DNA of 64,000 bases, from NCBI GenBank assembly GCA_021613335.1, contig JAJTWR010000317.1:420001-484000 (forward strand). The letters run 5' to 3'. The notes beneath the pieces are model-generated. The model was not told where the DNA came from, ran no database searches, and worked only from the letters and a program-made list of their open reading frames with translations. Positions 1-12,056 of this stretch are shown here, one piece after another. Within the stretch, counting starts at the first letter, position 1. Every line of letters starts with the position of its first letter. This DNA is from Whitmania pigra (Eukaryota; Annelida; Clitellata; Hirudinida; Haemopidae). A program made the translations under genes and the position numbers.

Positions 1-80
1 AAAACAGTAAAATGATAATACAATCAAATCATAACGTTTTTTCTAAACGTTCTTCATTGAGATTAAATTTTCTTTAAGAA

Positions 81-3000
81 ATGAAGAAGCGCTCATTGGA
101 GCCTCCAAAACTTCCGTGGTCAAAGAACAAAATCAATTCCAATCCCCACCTCTTCAACCCTCAAAACTCTGACCTTCCAGGATCAAAGTCTTTGATGTCT
201 TTGGATTCCTCGGTTCCTCCTGAAATGACAGCCTCATCTCTATCTGACTCTCCAAAAGTCCTTAAATCTTCTTCCAAAATTGCCCCTCTTAAAGGCAAAG
301 AGGAAGCGCTTACGCAGATGGTGACAAAGTGGCGATCGAAAGTATCGGTGAAACAACAGCAACAAAACAAACCTTCAAAATCACCCGCCACTAATATTGG
401 AAACAACAAAGTAATTACTGTCTCCACGACATCATCGAGGTCAACGTTGAATTCCTCCAATTCCACTCCTGCGAAGAGTTCTGTTGTCTTTTTGAGCAAC
501 TGTAACAAAACTAGTACTCGCCTTGTCAGTAAAATTAAAGATTCACCGACCGCCAAAACGGTGTCCAAAAATGAAATCTGCCAAGTGGATTGTTCGAGCG
601 GTATTCCAGTGACAAGTGGACCTATTGGCTCCAAGACCAAAGCAGCTGCCAACATCAAACGTAAATCAATCGACTCCACCAATCAGGCTGCTCTTCCATC
701 GAATCGTAACCCGCGATCTTCACAGACAAAAACAAACGAAAACAATTTATCATCGGCTAAACCTTCACCCTCAACTTTGGCACAAGTCAAATCTAGCAGC
801 TTGAGCAGTTTGGTCAGACTTGGTGTCAATAATTCCAACAATTTGATTCCGCCAATCAACTCATCGCAAGCCAAAATTAAACCAAAATCGTCTGAAATAA
901 CTGCAGATAAAAGTTCTTTGCAGAAATCGTCATCTCCTGGATTGAAATCCAGCGCACAATGCAAGGGATTAGACGACCAATCGAAACGCTTTTGCGAACG
1001 CCGCCCAAAGAGTGGCAGCGTGGCAAGAAATATGCTTAAACCTCTCATCCTCTACCTAAACAAACCCGATGTGGGTGCAAATGAATGTTTGTCAAAGGCT
1101 GCGTCCATAACCAACGAAAGTCATTCAAACAACGTACAAGATCTTCGTAAGGACGACCAGGAAAACGTCACTTCGCAGGCCCATCAGTTTGTGGAGAAAG
1201 ATGAAACAATTGTTTCTAACTCAAATGCCGATAACAGCTTCCTTGCTGGCCTCAATCCACTAAATCCTACTTCAAAAGAAACATCAGATTCACTTTTTGC
1301 AGAAATTAAAACAACTGTGATCTCGGTGGAAGAACCTTCGATAAGTTCTCAGGAGTGTAGAGAGACTGCCATACTAGATTCTTCATTTGAAACTCAGACT
1401 TTTGAACAACCTCTCGAACGTCAATCGCCAGCAGAACTCAAAATCATCGTTGATTCTTGCTGCACCGAAATTGATGTTGATGTTTTGTCTTATCAAGAAA
1501 CAAAGCCGAAACACCAGGAAACCACTGAAGCTGCGTGCCGTCCCTCTTTCCCTCTTTGTTCGTCTCCCTCACCTTCGTTCACATCTTCCGACAATTCGTA
1601 CTCGGACAATGATTGGGACGATTGCGAAAATTACAAGAGAGATGCATGTGAGGATGGATCCAAAATATTCGAATTCTGGTTTGATCAAGAATCGCCGATT
1701 GTTGGTGCGAACGGGACAACTCTTTGCACGAGTCCCGATGAAGAAAGTAAAGCCACCAAGTCAGAGGCTGAAAATACTTTTGACGACCAAACCAAACTGG
1801 TGAGATTGTTAAAGAAATGTCAGCTCCAGACAGGAATCTCCGATGATATCGATGAAGAATCGGAACCCGGTGTTATACGCACGCCCGATGAAGATTATAA
1901 CAATCAAATGAAACAAAAACTTTATCACGCGCAGCAGAACTTTTCAGAAATTGGAAACCATCAAGGTGCCTTTTCGACGAAGGCTTTTACCAATCAATAC
2001 TTTCATCCCCGTATTTGTAATCCGAAGTCTAATTTGGAGTCCAAAAGAACACCGTGCTCAGAAACGTACGATTTTTTTAATCGAGGCGAGTATTTGGAAG
2101 CGTCTGATCATCGTTTGAATGCCTCTGAGGACATGAGGAACCTTCTGGAGTGGCTCAAAATAGAAAATAACGAGTTGGAGTCCCGCTGTAACCAACTGTC
2201 AAGAGAGAATTCTTCTTTAACTGAACTTTTGAAACTTTCAAGACGAGATCTGGAAATTTCTGATCTGAAAAATCAGCAGAACAAAACTGAAACCGAAACA
2301 GAACTGGAAAGATTGAGGTGAAATAAGCTTTCTTAATTGATTTATTGGCTTATTATATTTTTATATTATTTAACAAATGTATTGTTTATTGTTAAATTAA
2401 TGGCTGGATTTGAATAATGACTTTAATGATAGTTTAACCCTTTGAACCCCGCAGGCCGGTTTTCCGGCCTACCGGAGAAGCCTATAGACCCGAGAGGCCG
2501 GTTTTCCGGCCATCTTATCTACCGTCATTATCCCGTCTTTAGCTGAAAACTGCTGGGGGATCGGGTTATAGAGGGGAATGGCCAGGGGGAACAGGGCTCA
2601 AATTGTTAAGGAAAGATTATAGGAATTGTTTGTTATCACTACTCATGCAAAACAGCAACACGTCATGCTTCCAAATGTTTACCTGCAAAAAATATTTCCA
2701 CTGACGAAATGCAGGTCAGAGAAAGGAAGATTACTCGATCAACTCCAGTTGCCTGATAATGATCACGGTCTCTTGGTGGCTATGGAAGGAGAAATTGCTC
2801 AATATAAGGTTAATGTTGGATAAATTCAGTTTAATTAGTCATTGTATAACAATTTATTGAAATTTATAAGTGAAGTTGAGAAGGCTTTCAGAGAATAGAG
2901 AAATTTTTTTAAATCATCAACTATTTTATACAACTGCATAAAACAACAGCAGCAACAACAACAATAACAACATCTCTAATCAACAAAACTAAACGCCGTA

Positions 3001-6000
3001 GAAAAACGAAGAATGAGGTGTCTTGACTAGCTTATTATTGCTAACTCAAAAATATTTAAGCCTTTACATTATCAACATAATAGCAATAACAATAAATTTG
3101 ACAGGCAGAACTAATAAGACTTTTGAAAAATATAAAAATTCCTAGTTCAAGACCTCTGAAGAGAATTTAAAAAATGCATTTTCTCGGGATTGATTGAAAA
3201 TGTTTCAATAAATGTGCTAGAAAAAACTTTTACTTTCAGCACCGAATCGATCAACTCGAATTACAGCGATCAGAAGCAGCTCAGGAAGTTAAAGATTTAA
3301 AGAAAGATCTCGAGGAAGCCAAACTTGAGGCCGAAGAGATTAGGGATCGTTTCAGCCAAGAGGACAATCGCGATTTACGTAGACTAAGGGACGATTTGGA
3401 CTGTTGTGTCAGAGAATGCCGTCTGTTGCACTTTAAGAATCGACAAACGGAAAAAAAGTGCGACCTGTACAAAGTTCGAATCAGCGATTTAGAAGCCTCG
3501 TTAAATGTCCGTACCAATAAAAGCTCAAAAACTTTGTTAAAAGATCATGAAGTAGAAAGTCAAATCAATGCAGGTCACCTCGAACAATCGCCAATTGATC
3601 TCACGGAAAACATAATTGACAAGCAGCAAGATCATTCAAACGTGGAATGTGTGGAGCGACTGAAAGAAGAGCTGAAGGAAGCAAGAGAGGTTTCAATCAG
3701 GTTGCATGAAGAGTGCGAAAGGTTGACAAAGGATTGTCTCAAGTACAGCGAGGCACTTTCTTCATCCAAACGATGTGAAAACGATCTCAACTCTTCTCAA
3801 AGTTTGATTCCAAAAGAGAAAGGAAATATTCCACGTGAAACCTCAACCATCTCTCGGTCTAGTGATGCCGACAATTTTGAAGAAACGATTTCAAACTCTG
3901 AAGATTTAATGTCGAAAAAAAGATTGGAAGAACTGGAGGTCGAAAACAAGCGACTGATGGAAGTTCTGGTTTACTTGAGAAGGAAGTTAGAGCATACGAA
4001 TGGTGAGAGCGGGACCTTGGATATATTCAAGCTGGAGTCGGCGAATCTTATGGATCATTCCAATCAGAAGAAATGCTTCCAGCACCCAGATCTCAAGGTG
4101 AACATCCATCCATCAATCCAAGAATTCCAAGCAGATGACAGTAAAGAACCGAGTGAAGGCGAAAATGTTAAAATGTCCGTTCCTGTATCTCCTCCCCAAA
4201 TGAGGCCCCTTTTCTCCCCTGCAATAGAAATCTCAGAAATCAACAGATGTCAGGATTTACTGCCGACAAATCGAGACAAAATGGGTCATCAAAAGGAGAA
4301 TGAATTGATGTCTTCAGTTATGGCTCGCCATAGGCAGGAGATGAATTCTCTGCTCCAGACTTTGAGGAGGAAGGAAAGACAGTTTTCAGAGGAAAGAAAA
4401 ATTCTTCGTCGGAAGAACTTGGAGCTGTCTGAGATGTTCGATCTTCTGGCTGAGAGAGCCACGACACCTGGTCAAACCTGTTCAACTATCAATCAGGATT
4501 CTCAGACTGAGAGCAGTTGGTTTGAAGTGGAAGAAAGGCTGAACAGACTCGAGAATGAAATAAAAGAGCGGGTGAGTTTACACTCGAGCTAGTACTTATC
4601 TATTATGTGTTATACATTATCTTTCAATCATAAATTATATATTAGCTATCTATTTATAACTATTTAATATGGCAATTATGCATAAATCCACTAAAATCGA
4701 GGAAGTTATTTGGGCGCAAAACTCATTTTATCAGATAACAGCGGAACAAATCAGCAGAAGGCAACTTGCAGAAATGGAGCGAGAACTTCATGAAAAAATC
4801 ACCGATTACGAGGAGAAATTAAATGTCATGGTGGAAAACGTTGCCAGGAAGAACAAGGCAATCGAACGCAAAGAACATATGATTGTTCGCTTAACTTGTT
4901 CTGCCACTGAACTCGAGAAGACTCTAATTGAGAAATGCCGTGAAATTGAAGAAAAAGAGCAGAAATACAACGGAATGTCGATGAATTTGCTGGAAATGGA
5001 GGAGAAGAGAATCAAATATGAAGAGGAAAATGAACTTTTGAAGAAGAAATTGAACGAATTGGAGAAACAGCGGAATCCGGCCATAGATGCAAGGGAATCT
5101 CTTCAGAAGCCATTGAAATCTGCAAAGGGACTGAACGAATCTCAGGTCTTTGGCAACCATGCACGGGAGGAAAGTCATTTGAAGGAGACGCAGAATCTCA
5201 ATTCCGAAGATATGAAGGCCAAAGTCAACGATGCCTTTCCGGTATTTTGTGACAAAATTAAACTTGTTTGAGTTCTTTTTCCAATTTTATAAATGTAAAT
5301 ATATTTTACTCATTTTTATCTCGATGTCCCTGCATGAATGATTTGTTGGACTAGTCTCTAAATCAGGAAATGTCGTATCGTAGTTTAAGTTTGTTATGAA
5401 AATGTGCACAGCCTTTAATACACTTCGAAAGGCAATTGATGTTCACTTGTTGCATGGGAATCGTGATTTCATATTCTGACGGACTGAAGTTGCTGGCTAA
5501 AGTACTAAAGTACTAACCATCAAATGTGCCCTACTAATAAATGCCTTAGCGAGTTTTACAAGTTCAATCAATTTAATCAAATGACTTTAATTATATATTT
5601 TTGTTTGTCAAATAACGTTTGTCTCATAACGTTTCTATTATTAATCAAAGTTGATTCCTACAATTACATGTTTTCAAAACTTTTTTAATGGTAAAGTTTT
5701 GCAATAACTTAGAAGTCTGAAATGACTGAATTACTTGTGCTATACATAAAAATACAACAACATGGAAACTTTCAAAATTGTTAAGAAAGCAGAAAGCCAA
5801 CCAAAGCTCTCTTGAAAAGGGGCTAAATAAATAGTAAATGCAACACAGGCTTCCAGAATTTTGAGTAATTTAATGTGTCCATGTAATGTCCTAAACGTCT
5901 CTAACAACATGTTTGATGAACAACAATTTGGGCTGCTAAGCTCAGACATTCATTTGAAAGGTAAGGTTGAGATTTTAATTTGTATCGTTTAAATTTGGTT

Positions 6001-7667
6001 CTCACTGCAATTAGTCGACTTAAAAGTATCATATTAGAGATTTAAATATTTCTATTCTGTACATTTTCACTAGGAAGTCGTGATGAGGTCTCGCACGAAG
6101 ACTCCTCATCCTCATTCATCGAGAAGGTTGGAACGAGTTGTGACGTATTTATGCGATAACTTTCTGGGAGCGTTAGGGTTATGTCGCAACCAAACACAGG
6201 GATAACTTACAATTGGCTGTGCATAATAAATAGATACGAACTAAGAGTATCAAGGAAAAATAAGACTTTTCAGAAATACTCGAGCCATTCCTAAATTGAT
6301 TCTTAAAATAAGTCATCCTTTATGATGTAATACGTCTATTATTAATAACGAGTTGCAGGTCCAGATCATTATCTGAGATGGAACATGTGATCACGGCCTG
6401 TATGAACGACATCAACTGCACGTACAGTTTGGTTCCCCTCAAGTCCATCACGAAAATTCCCTCTTCATTGGAACCTCAAAAAGATTTAACGACCTCAACG
6501 AAATTCAATCCCACCATCAATATCAAGACGTGTTTTGATAAGGTCGACGACTTAGGTGTCTTTCGGAATCAAACCTCCGAAAGAAGAGATAACAGGCTTA
6601 TGAATGCCGAAAAGATTTATTTCAACTTTAACGGCAGAAGACCTGATACTCTGAGTTTGAAATCTTCAGATTTCGCTTACCCGGCCACACCTCCAAGCAT
6701 GGTTCTCACACCAACATCCACTTTGCCCGACTCAAGTGAAAGCCTTCCACTTAAAGAATTCGTGACTAATAGCTCTGGCAGCGCAACATTCTGCCTAATG
6801 AATTCTGATCAACCTGATCACGATGCCCAAGATCTCATGTCATCTTCTCTCTATGAAAAACCTGTGGATTTTCTGACATCCGTCCATGATCATTCATTTA
6901 CTTTGCCTCGGTCTGTGAAATTTGCGGAGCCGACATTCACTGAAGAAAACGTTCTTGAAACACTTGCCAGAGCATTTGATAGGAACTCAATGAATAGGTA
7001 TGAATTCAAATGCCGAGAAGGCAAACATAGATCAAGTAGTCTTTCGCCAAGAACTGCCAGAAAAAGATTTTTGTTTTCTACTCTTGAGCATGATGGAAGC
7101 AACACACGCAGTACTTCAAAATTCATGGGAAACAATTTTTTAGAACAGCACAATCCCCCTCATTCATTAACAATAACTCCATGTCCTCCCTTGATCAGTT
7201 CAACCCGTGGTGACGGCAGTGTTTCTAATAATGCTTCAAGGGATGTGCTAGCCCATGAAAAGAAAGGTTATTCAGGGTCAAAGGAAACTTCAGACAAAGT
7301 ATCCTCCTTAAAAGGAGTGGAAAGTTCAAAGTTCAGGTCTTCAGAAAGTGGACCATGTTTCTCCAGTTTGAATCAATCACTAGCTGATAGTTCACCTCGA
7401 AGTGGCATGCCATCCAAATTGCTAAGTCTTCTGGTTGATCCCTTCAAAAAGTTGAAAAAGTCTGGAAGCAACAAAACCTCTACCTCTCAAGCATCTTCAT
7501 CTCAACTTCTTTCCAACAATTTAAAAACGTGCGAAATTTCTGATCGCTCCATGACTCCTCCAGCTCGATTCTTCAGGGAAACAAAGCCAAAAAAACGTTC
7601 TGCTAGGAAACCAGACAGCGGGTCTCTGCCATCTTTGATCCAGTTATCATGTCTTCCTTCCATTTAA
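81..7667 (+). CDS. MTCL/SOGA-like coiled-coil protein (6 exons, 1860 aa)
   Basis: Exons 81-2317, 2715-2808, 3240-4571, 4735-5241, 6074-6177 and 6359-7667 join with consistent phases to 1860 codons plus stop. Residues 1-680 are low-complexity, rich in Ser, Lys and Asn and probably disordered. A long coiled coil follows (about 690-1380). Around residues 818-850 the pattern EED...LRRLRDDLD....CRLLHFK.R..EKK matches the diagnostic block of the SOGA/MTCL (microtubule crosslinking factor) family, which bundle or anchor microtubules. The C-terminal 470 residues are Ser-rich and unassigned, but carry a hydrophobic stretch from exon 5 (LERVVTYLCDNFLGALG) followed by SRSLSEMEHVITACMND. The start at 81 has an in-frame stop just before it, but TTTCTTTAAG immediately upstream could also be a splice acceptor, so 5' exons outside the window are possible. 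The last donor (GTTATG) is weak. It converges on MKKS with about 165 bp between stop codons. Family assignment rests on the one block. Confidence 0.72.
2440..2605. repeat. GC-rich palindromic insert in intron 1 of the MTCL-like gene
   Basis: Inside an AT-rich intron sits a GC-rich block with two copies of the perfect inverted repeat GGCCGGTTTTCCGGCC (about 2454-2470 and 2496-2511), each able to form a 6-bp stem with a T4 loop. Base composition is unlike its surroundings, so this is probably a fragment of a mobile or structured repeat. No coding potential was seen. Confidence 0.5.
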
Positions 7668-7833
7668 GACAAATTTGCATTCAAAATGTAAATACATCCT
7701 ATATTTTTCTCAATGTTGTGCTTTGGATAAACATTGCAACATTTAGTTATTACAATTGTTAGTAAGCATGAAACGAATTAGATAAATGCGTTATTTAGAT
7801 AGAACTAAAAAAAGGAACATTTGAAAATTTTAT

Positions 7834-10800
7834 TTAAAGTTTCCTTAAAATAGGAAAATCAATCTTTAAAAATAAACAAGCAATGTAAACTGCTGTCCTC
7901 CAAGAAGCCAGTTTAATCTCCAAGTTATCAAAGGAAGTTTCACTGGGCTTATAATCATTTGGGCAGGCATTACAGCCAAGTTTATAATTGAAATCTTCAA
8001 CATTAGGGAAGCCATTACCATCTCCATCACAAAAAGAGAGGTTATTTTGAACAACCTCATGATACTTGAGGAAAACTTTAGCCATTGATCGTGGTACCAA
8101 AACCTGCCTCAAAATATGAATATCAGACAGATTGTTTGGATTGTCACTTGCCAAAAGCTTTTCTTCTTTATCTAAGAAAGAATTTGGTTAAATTGTGTTA
8201 GCAACAATTACATATTATAACTATAAAAAAATAGCCAGAAAATAGAAAGCATAATTCGCTTTCCTAAATACAGGTAATGATTAACCTGCTTTGTCAACCA
8301 AGTGATGGGCCAAGTCTCTTTCTATTCGACCACTCCCATCAACGACCTTGCAATTTTCTTTATCTTTTAGTGAAAATTCTAATAGCTTGGCACAGTGAAA
8401 AAATTCTTCTTCTTTGACTTTGCACCATTCCTCAGTAACATGACTGAAGACCACTGACTCCATGTTGTAATTATGTGAAAAATGTCAGTTAATCAAGTAT
8501 TTAAATGTAATTTAAATCATCATTCAAATAAATCATGAATTAGGAGACAAATGCGTTAAAAATCTTTAATTGGCTTCTTACTGAGCCCTATTCAATAACA
8601 CGTAAAGTACATAAAAAGTTATGGTCATAAGATTTTTATTATTGATAGTGCCATTCATTTATTTATTATCTTATAATGAATTTTATCTTATTATCTCTTA
8701 AACAAATGAAGCAAAGTCAAATTAAAGCCAATAGCTGAATCCCCGAAAATGTCTATCTCCTCTAGCTACAAAGAAAATATAAGCCTTTCTCTTTACATAT
8801 ATTATTACGCAACATGAATAACAAGGCAAGGGCTTTCACACAATTTTCACATTTTTCACTGTAGACAACTGAGATGATATGATTGACACAAGAAGGCAAA
8901 AGAGAACCACAGAATTAAAGTTAAACAATGAGAGTTTTCACAGTTGTTCCAGTCACCTGAGACAGAATTACAAGGTCTCTTTTAGCTAGAATTTGATCTT
9001 TTAAGGAAAAACTAATGGGGACATCATTCATCAGGCCCCCATTCTCAAAAACTTCAGAAAGTTTCCAGGGTCAAAACATTTTAAGATTCCTCTGAGGATT
9101 CATATTGGTGAATTCCAATGTAACAAGAAGAAATTATATATTGAAAATGTGTATTTTTAATTTCAAAATTATTTTACAGGAATAGTTATTGGAACTGGCA
9201 TATGTGATGTCAAGCTTAACTTGAAAAATAAATCTTTAAATTATACATCAAAGTGAACAAATTGACATTAAATAAAATTTATAAAATTATAATAAAAATA
9301 AAATTATAAAAAAAAATAACAACCTGAAACAAGTCCTTCCTGGCATCGCAGTAGATCCTATAGTGTGAACCCTGCAATATTTCTTCTTCAATCCCAATGT
9401 TTTCCATGATGCATTCCTTTGCCAAACAAGAGATTTTTAACTGAGTATTGCCAGATAAAAATGGAACAATGTTACGTATTTTCATGCCACCTCACACCAA
9501 CAATCTGCCATGGACTCCAACACATAAGATCCCATTTCAAAAGCCAGAATCTTCAAAATGCCAAGAGGAATAAAAGTCAAGCAGGTCAAATTAAGTTTGT
9601 TTCTGCACAATTCAAGGAAGTGAGGATCAGCACTTCCAGTGATCAATATTGTGTTGATTTTAAACTGAAACATCAAGTATTTACATTTCATTTCTTTTTT
9701 TTTTGTCATAGTGGATTTAGTGGTGAAATAAAATGCTGCAAAATCATATAAAATATGATAAATGCATTTTTTTATTTATTTAATTTATTTATTTTCCCCA
9801 ACTTTAGAATTTTCAATTTATTTCATGCAGTGTAAAGACCTTTTCTATAGTTTTGATCAGGTTGACGAGCCAACTTTCCTTTTCAAAATCATTGTCTAAT
9901 TTTGCGTAATCATTTGATTGTGTAAAAGCTTGAAAAGCTGTGCAATCTGATGCCATTATGTGGCCAAGATGTCTATAACTTTTTGTTAAATTTCCTTTTA
10001 GAAGCTGTTAAATATTTAGTAATTAAAATTGGTAATTATTAAATTTAAGCCATATTATTGCCTTACCACGGTTCTTCTAGAAATATTATTGTTCCAAAAG
10101 TAGCAATTAATTTCTTGTTTTACCACGATTCCATCATACACTCCGAGTTTAAATCCAACTGAACCACTTTTGTGAAGCAACGTTATGTTTTTCAGAGAAA
10201 AACTGAAAAGCAGTCACAGAAAAGTTGTCTAATAGTTGAGTTTTGAATTTGATTAATTTGACAAAAATTTGTTATTCCCACCACACCATGTTTTGCATTT
10301 CTTTTCCAAATTATTAGTTTGGAGCAAGCTTATTTTAAATATAGCTTTTTGTATTTGAATATCATGTCCTTTCATCAAATTAAAGCATAATAGCCTCAAA
10401 TCCTTTACAGTTGAAATATCAAAGCTAGTTGAAAGTTTGTTGGCATGATAAACCACTTCTTTTTCTAAGCATTCTGACACAGCAGAAGTTATTATATTGG
10501 GATAATAATCCTAAAAAATATGAGATTAAAATGCATTAATAACTTAATAGACTAATCCAAAAAGATCCACCTACACTTTTTAAGCAAACTAATTCTTCCA
10601 ATAAATAATTACTGAAAAACAAAACTGCTTGACATCCACTGTAATATTTGCGGTGGTAATTTCCAATGATTTCCTCTAAAGTAGCAAAATATGGGTTCTG
10701 CAATGAGTTCGCAAGCATGTCAAACCTTAAACAATCAATAACCAATTAAAATCAGAACCTTAAAGTTCAGCTCTTGCAGAGCCTCAGACATGCAGTTCAT

Positions 10801-11507
10801 CAGACTCCATTTCATACCATCATGACTTGTTATACATATATTACTAAATTTAAAAAAAATGACTTCATCACGACGATTATATTGCTACATGTAAGTTATA
10901 TTGCTACATGTAAGTTATATTGCTACATTTGTAACTACATTAAATATATACGATACCTTTGCACGTTACCAATCAGTCTCGAGCACAGACCAGCTGAAAG
11001 ACGTAGATAATAGCTTTAAAATCAAAATCTCAATAATTGCATTACTAATCGGTTACCCAAATATCCCAAAATGCTCTGGGGATCTGGTCCTATAATTTCT
11101 AACATAATTGATCGAATTTCGAAGATTTGTTTGCGACACTATGGTAACACCTTGGATATTTCTACATGAATTTTTGGTGTAACTAGGTTATAGATGCTTC
11201 TGAGATATTGCAGTTTTTAAAATGTCTAACAATCTCAAACAATTTTATTAAATTTCAAATGCCTTTTTTAAACGCTGTTGCTGAAACAACATAGCAGAGA
11301 TTTATTAAACTTTTTTCGAAATAATGCTTACATACTGATATTTCTAACTATATTTGATATATTTATTCATCATCAGACATAATTTTCAATTATGCATTAT
11401 TTATAAATTTCTATGTCTATTCTCCATACCAGCCTTTTACCATTACATTTTATACAATGCACGAGCTTCTACTGACGGAAAACGAGTGTCTTAATCACGT
11501 CTTCCAT
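7834..11507 (-). CDS. MKKS: MKKS/BBS6, group II chaperonin-like protein (11 exons, 548 aa)
   Basis: Minus-strand exons 11477-11507, 11057-11138, 10759-10843, 10575-10697, 10287-10510, 10067-10202, 9840-10004, 9491-9664, 9324-9440, 8286-8457 and 7834-8171 sum to 1647 nt (548 aa; human MKKS is 570 aa) with every phase agreeing. The order of segments follows the BBS6 chaperonin fold: ICITSHDGM (counterpart of the CCT TNDG motif), FSLKNITLLHKSGSVGFKLGVYDG, ILITGSADPHFLELCRNKLN, the KVVDGSGRIERDLAHHLVDKA block (degenerate GGG.TE motif of chaperonins) and the final LEIKLASWRTAVYIA helix. As known for BBS6, the ATPase motifs are degenerate, so it is expected to act in assembling the BBSome for ciliary transport rather than as an active folding machine. 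The first exon is only 31 nt; its start ATG (11505-11507) is the least certain part. AATAAA overlaps the stop codon. BBS10 or BBS12 is a less likely alternative. Confidence 0.85.
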
Positions 11508-12056
11508 CTAGCTGGGTTATTCAATGAATAATTTAAAATAAATCCCACTTTGTCAAAAGTCAAAATATCAAGGTTTGTATAATTTTGATTCAAAATTACT
11601 TTTAATTTTTTTTAATTACATTTAATAAATAACTTTGTAATTGCGATTGTTATTTTTAAAATGTAATATATAATTTGGTTAACAAAGCTTCTTAGAGTTG
11701 CATAACACATTTTTGTATTTATTTTAGGGCTTCACTAAATCTTAATGAAAATTTGCTTACCCATCTTCCTTGCGCAATTATTGTTGCTTCCGGTCTCCCG
11801 CTTGCTATAGACTTTTGTTAAACAATACCTGTTTTTTTTTTCTAATTAATTTTTCATCGGGGAAAGAAGCTTGGTGGGCACTTAAGGTTGGATTGTCTGA
11901 TTCATTTGAAGATCTTAATGTCAAATTTTGTGCTATCTATGTACTCATAACATTGTAACATCGCAGTTATTTTGATGTTATTCCACAGGTACATCCAGCT
12001 TTTATTTTTTGACTAATAAACATTTCGCGACCTTTACAATAAGTTAGTGTATAATA
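11508..12056. promoter_or_regulatory. Shared head-to-head promoter region of MKKS and EIF4G2
   Basis: About 550 bp separate the proposed MKKS start codon from the open 5' reading frame of EIF4G2 on the opposite strand. No other coding sequence is convincing here, so this stretch must hold both 5' untranslated regions and probably a bidirectional promoter. I do not see an obvious TATA box or GC-rich island. Confidence 0.45.

Noticed and set aside
161..1048. Long minus-strand frames opposite the first MTCL-like exon
   Set aside because: They are antisense shadows of a continuous 2.2-kb coding exon and show no domain of their own.
11057..11138. Alternative frame of MKKS exon 2 reading IIGPDPQSILGYLG, which resembles the chaperonin GPxG segment
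   Set aside because: Its phase fits neither neighbouring exon. The frame used (LSQTNLRNSINYV...) agrees with both junctions and makes the total length divisible by three.
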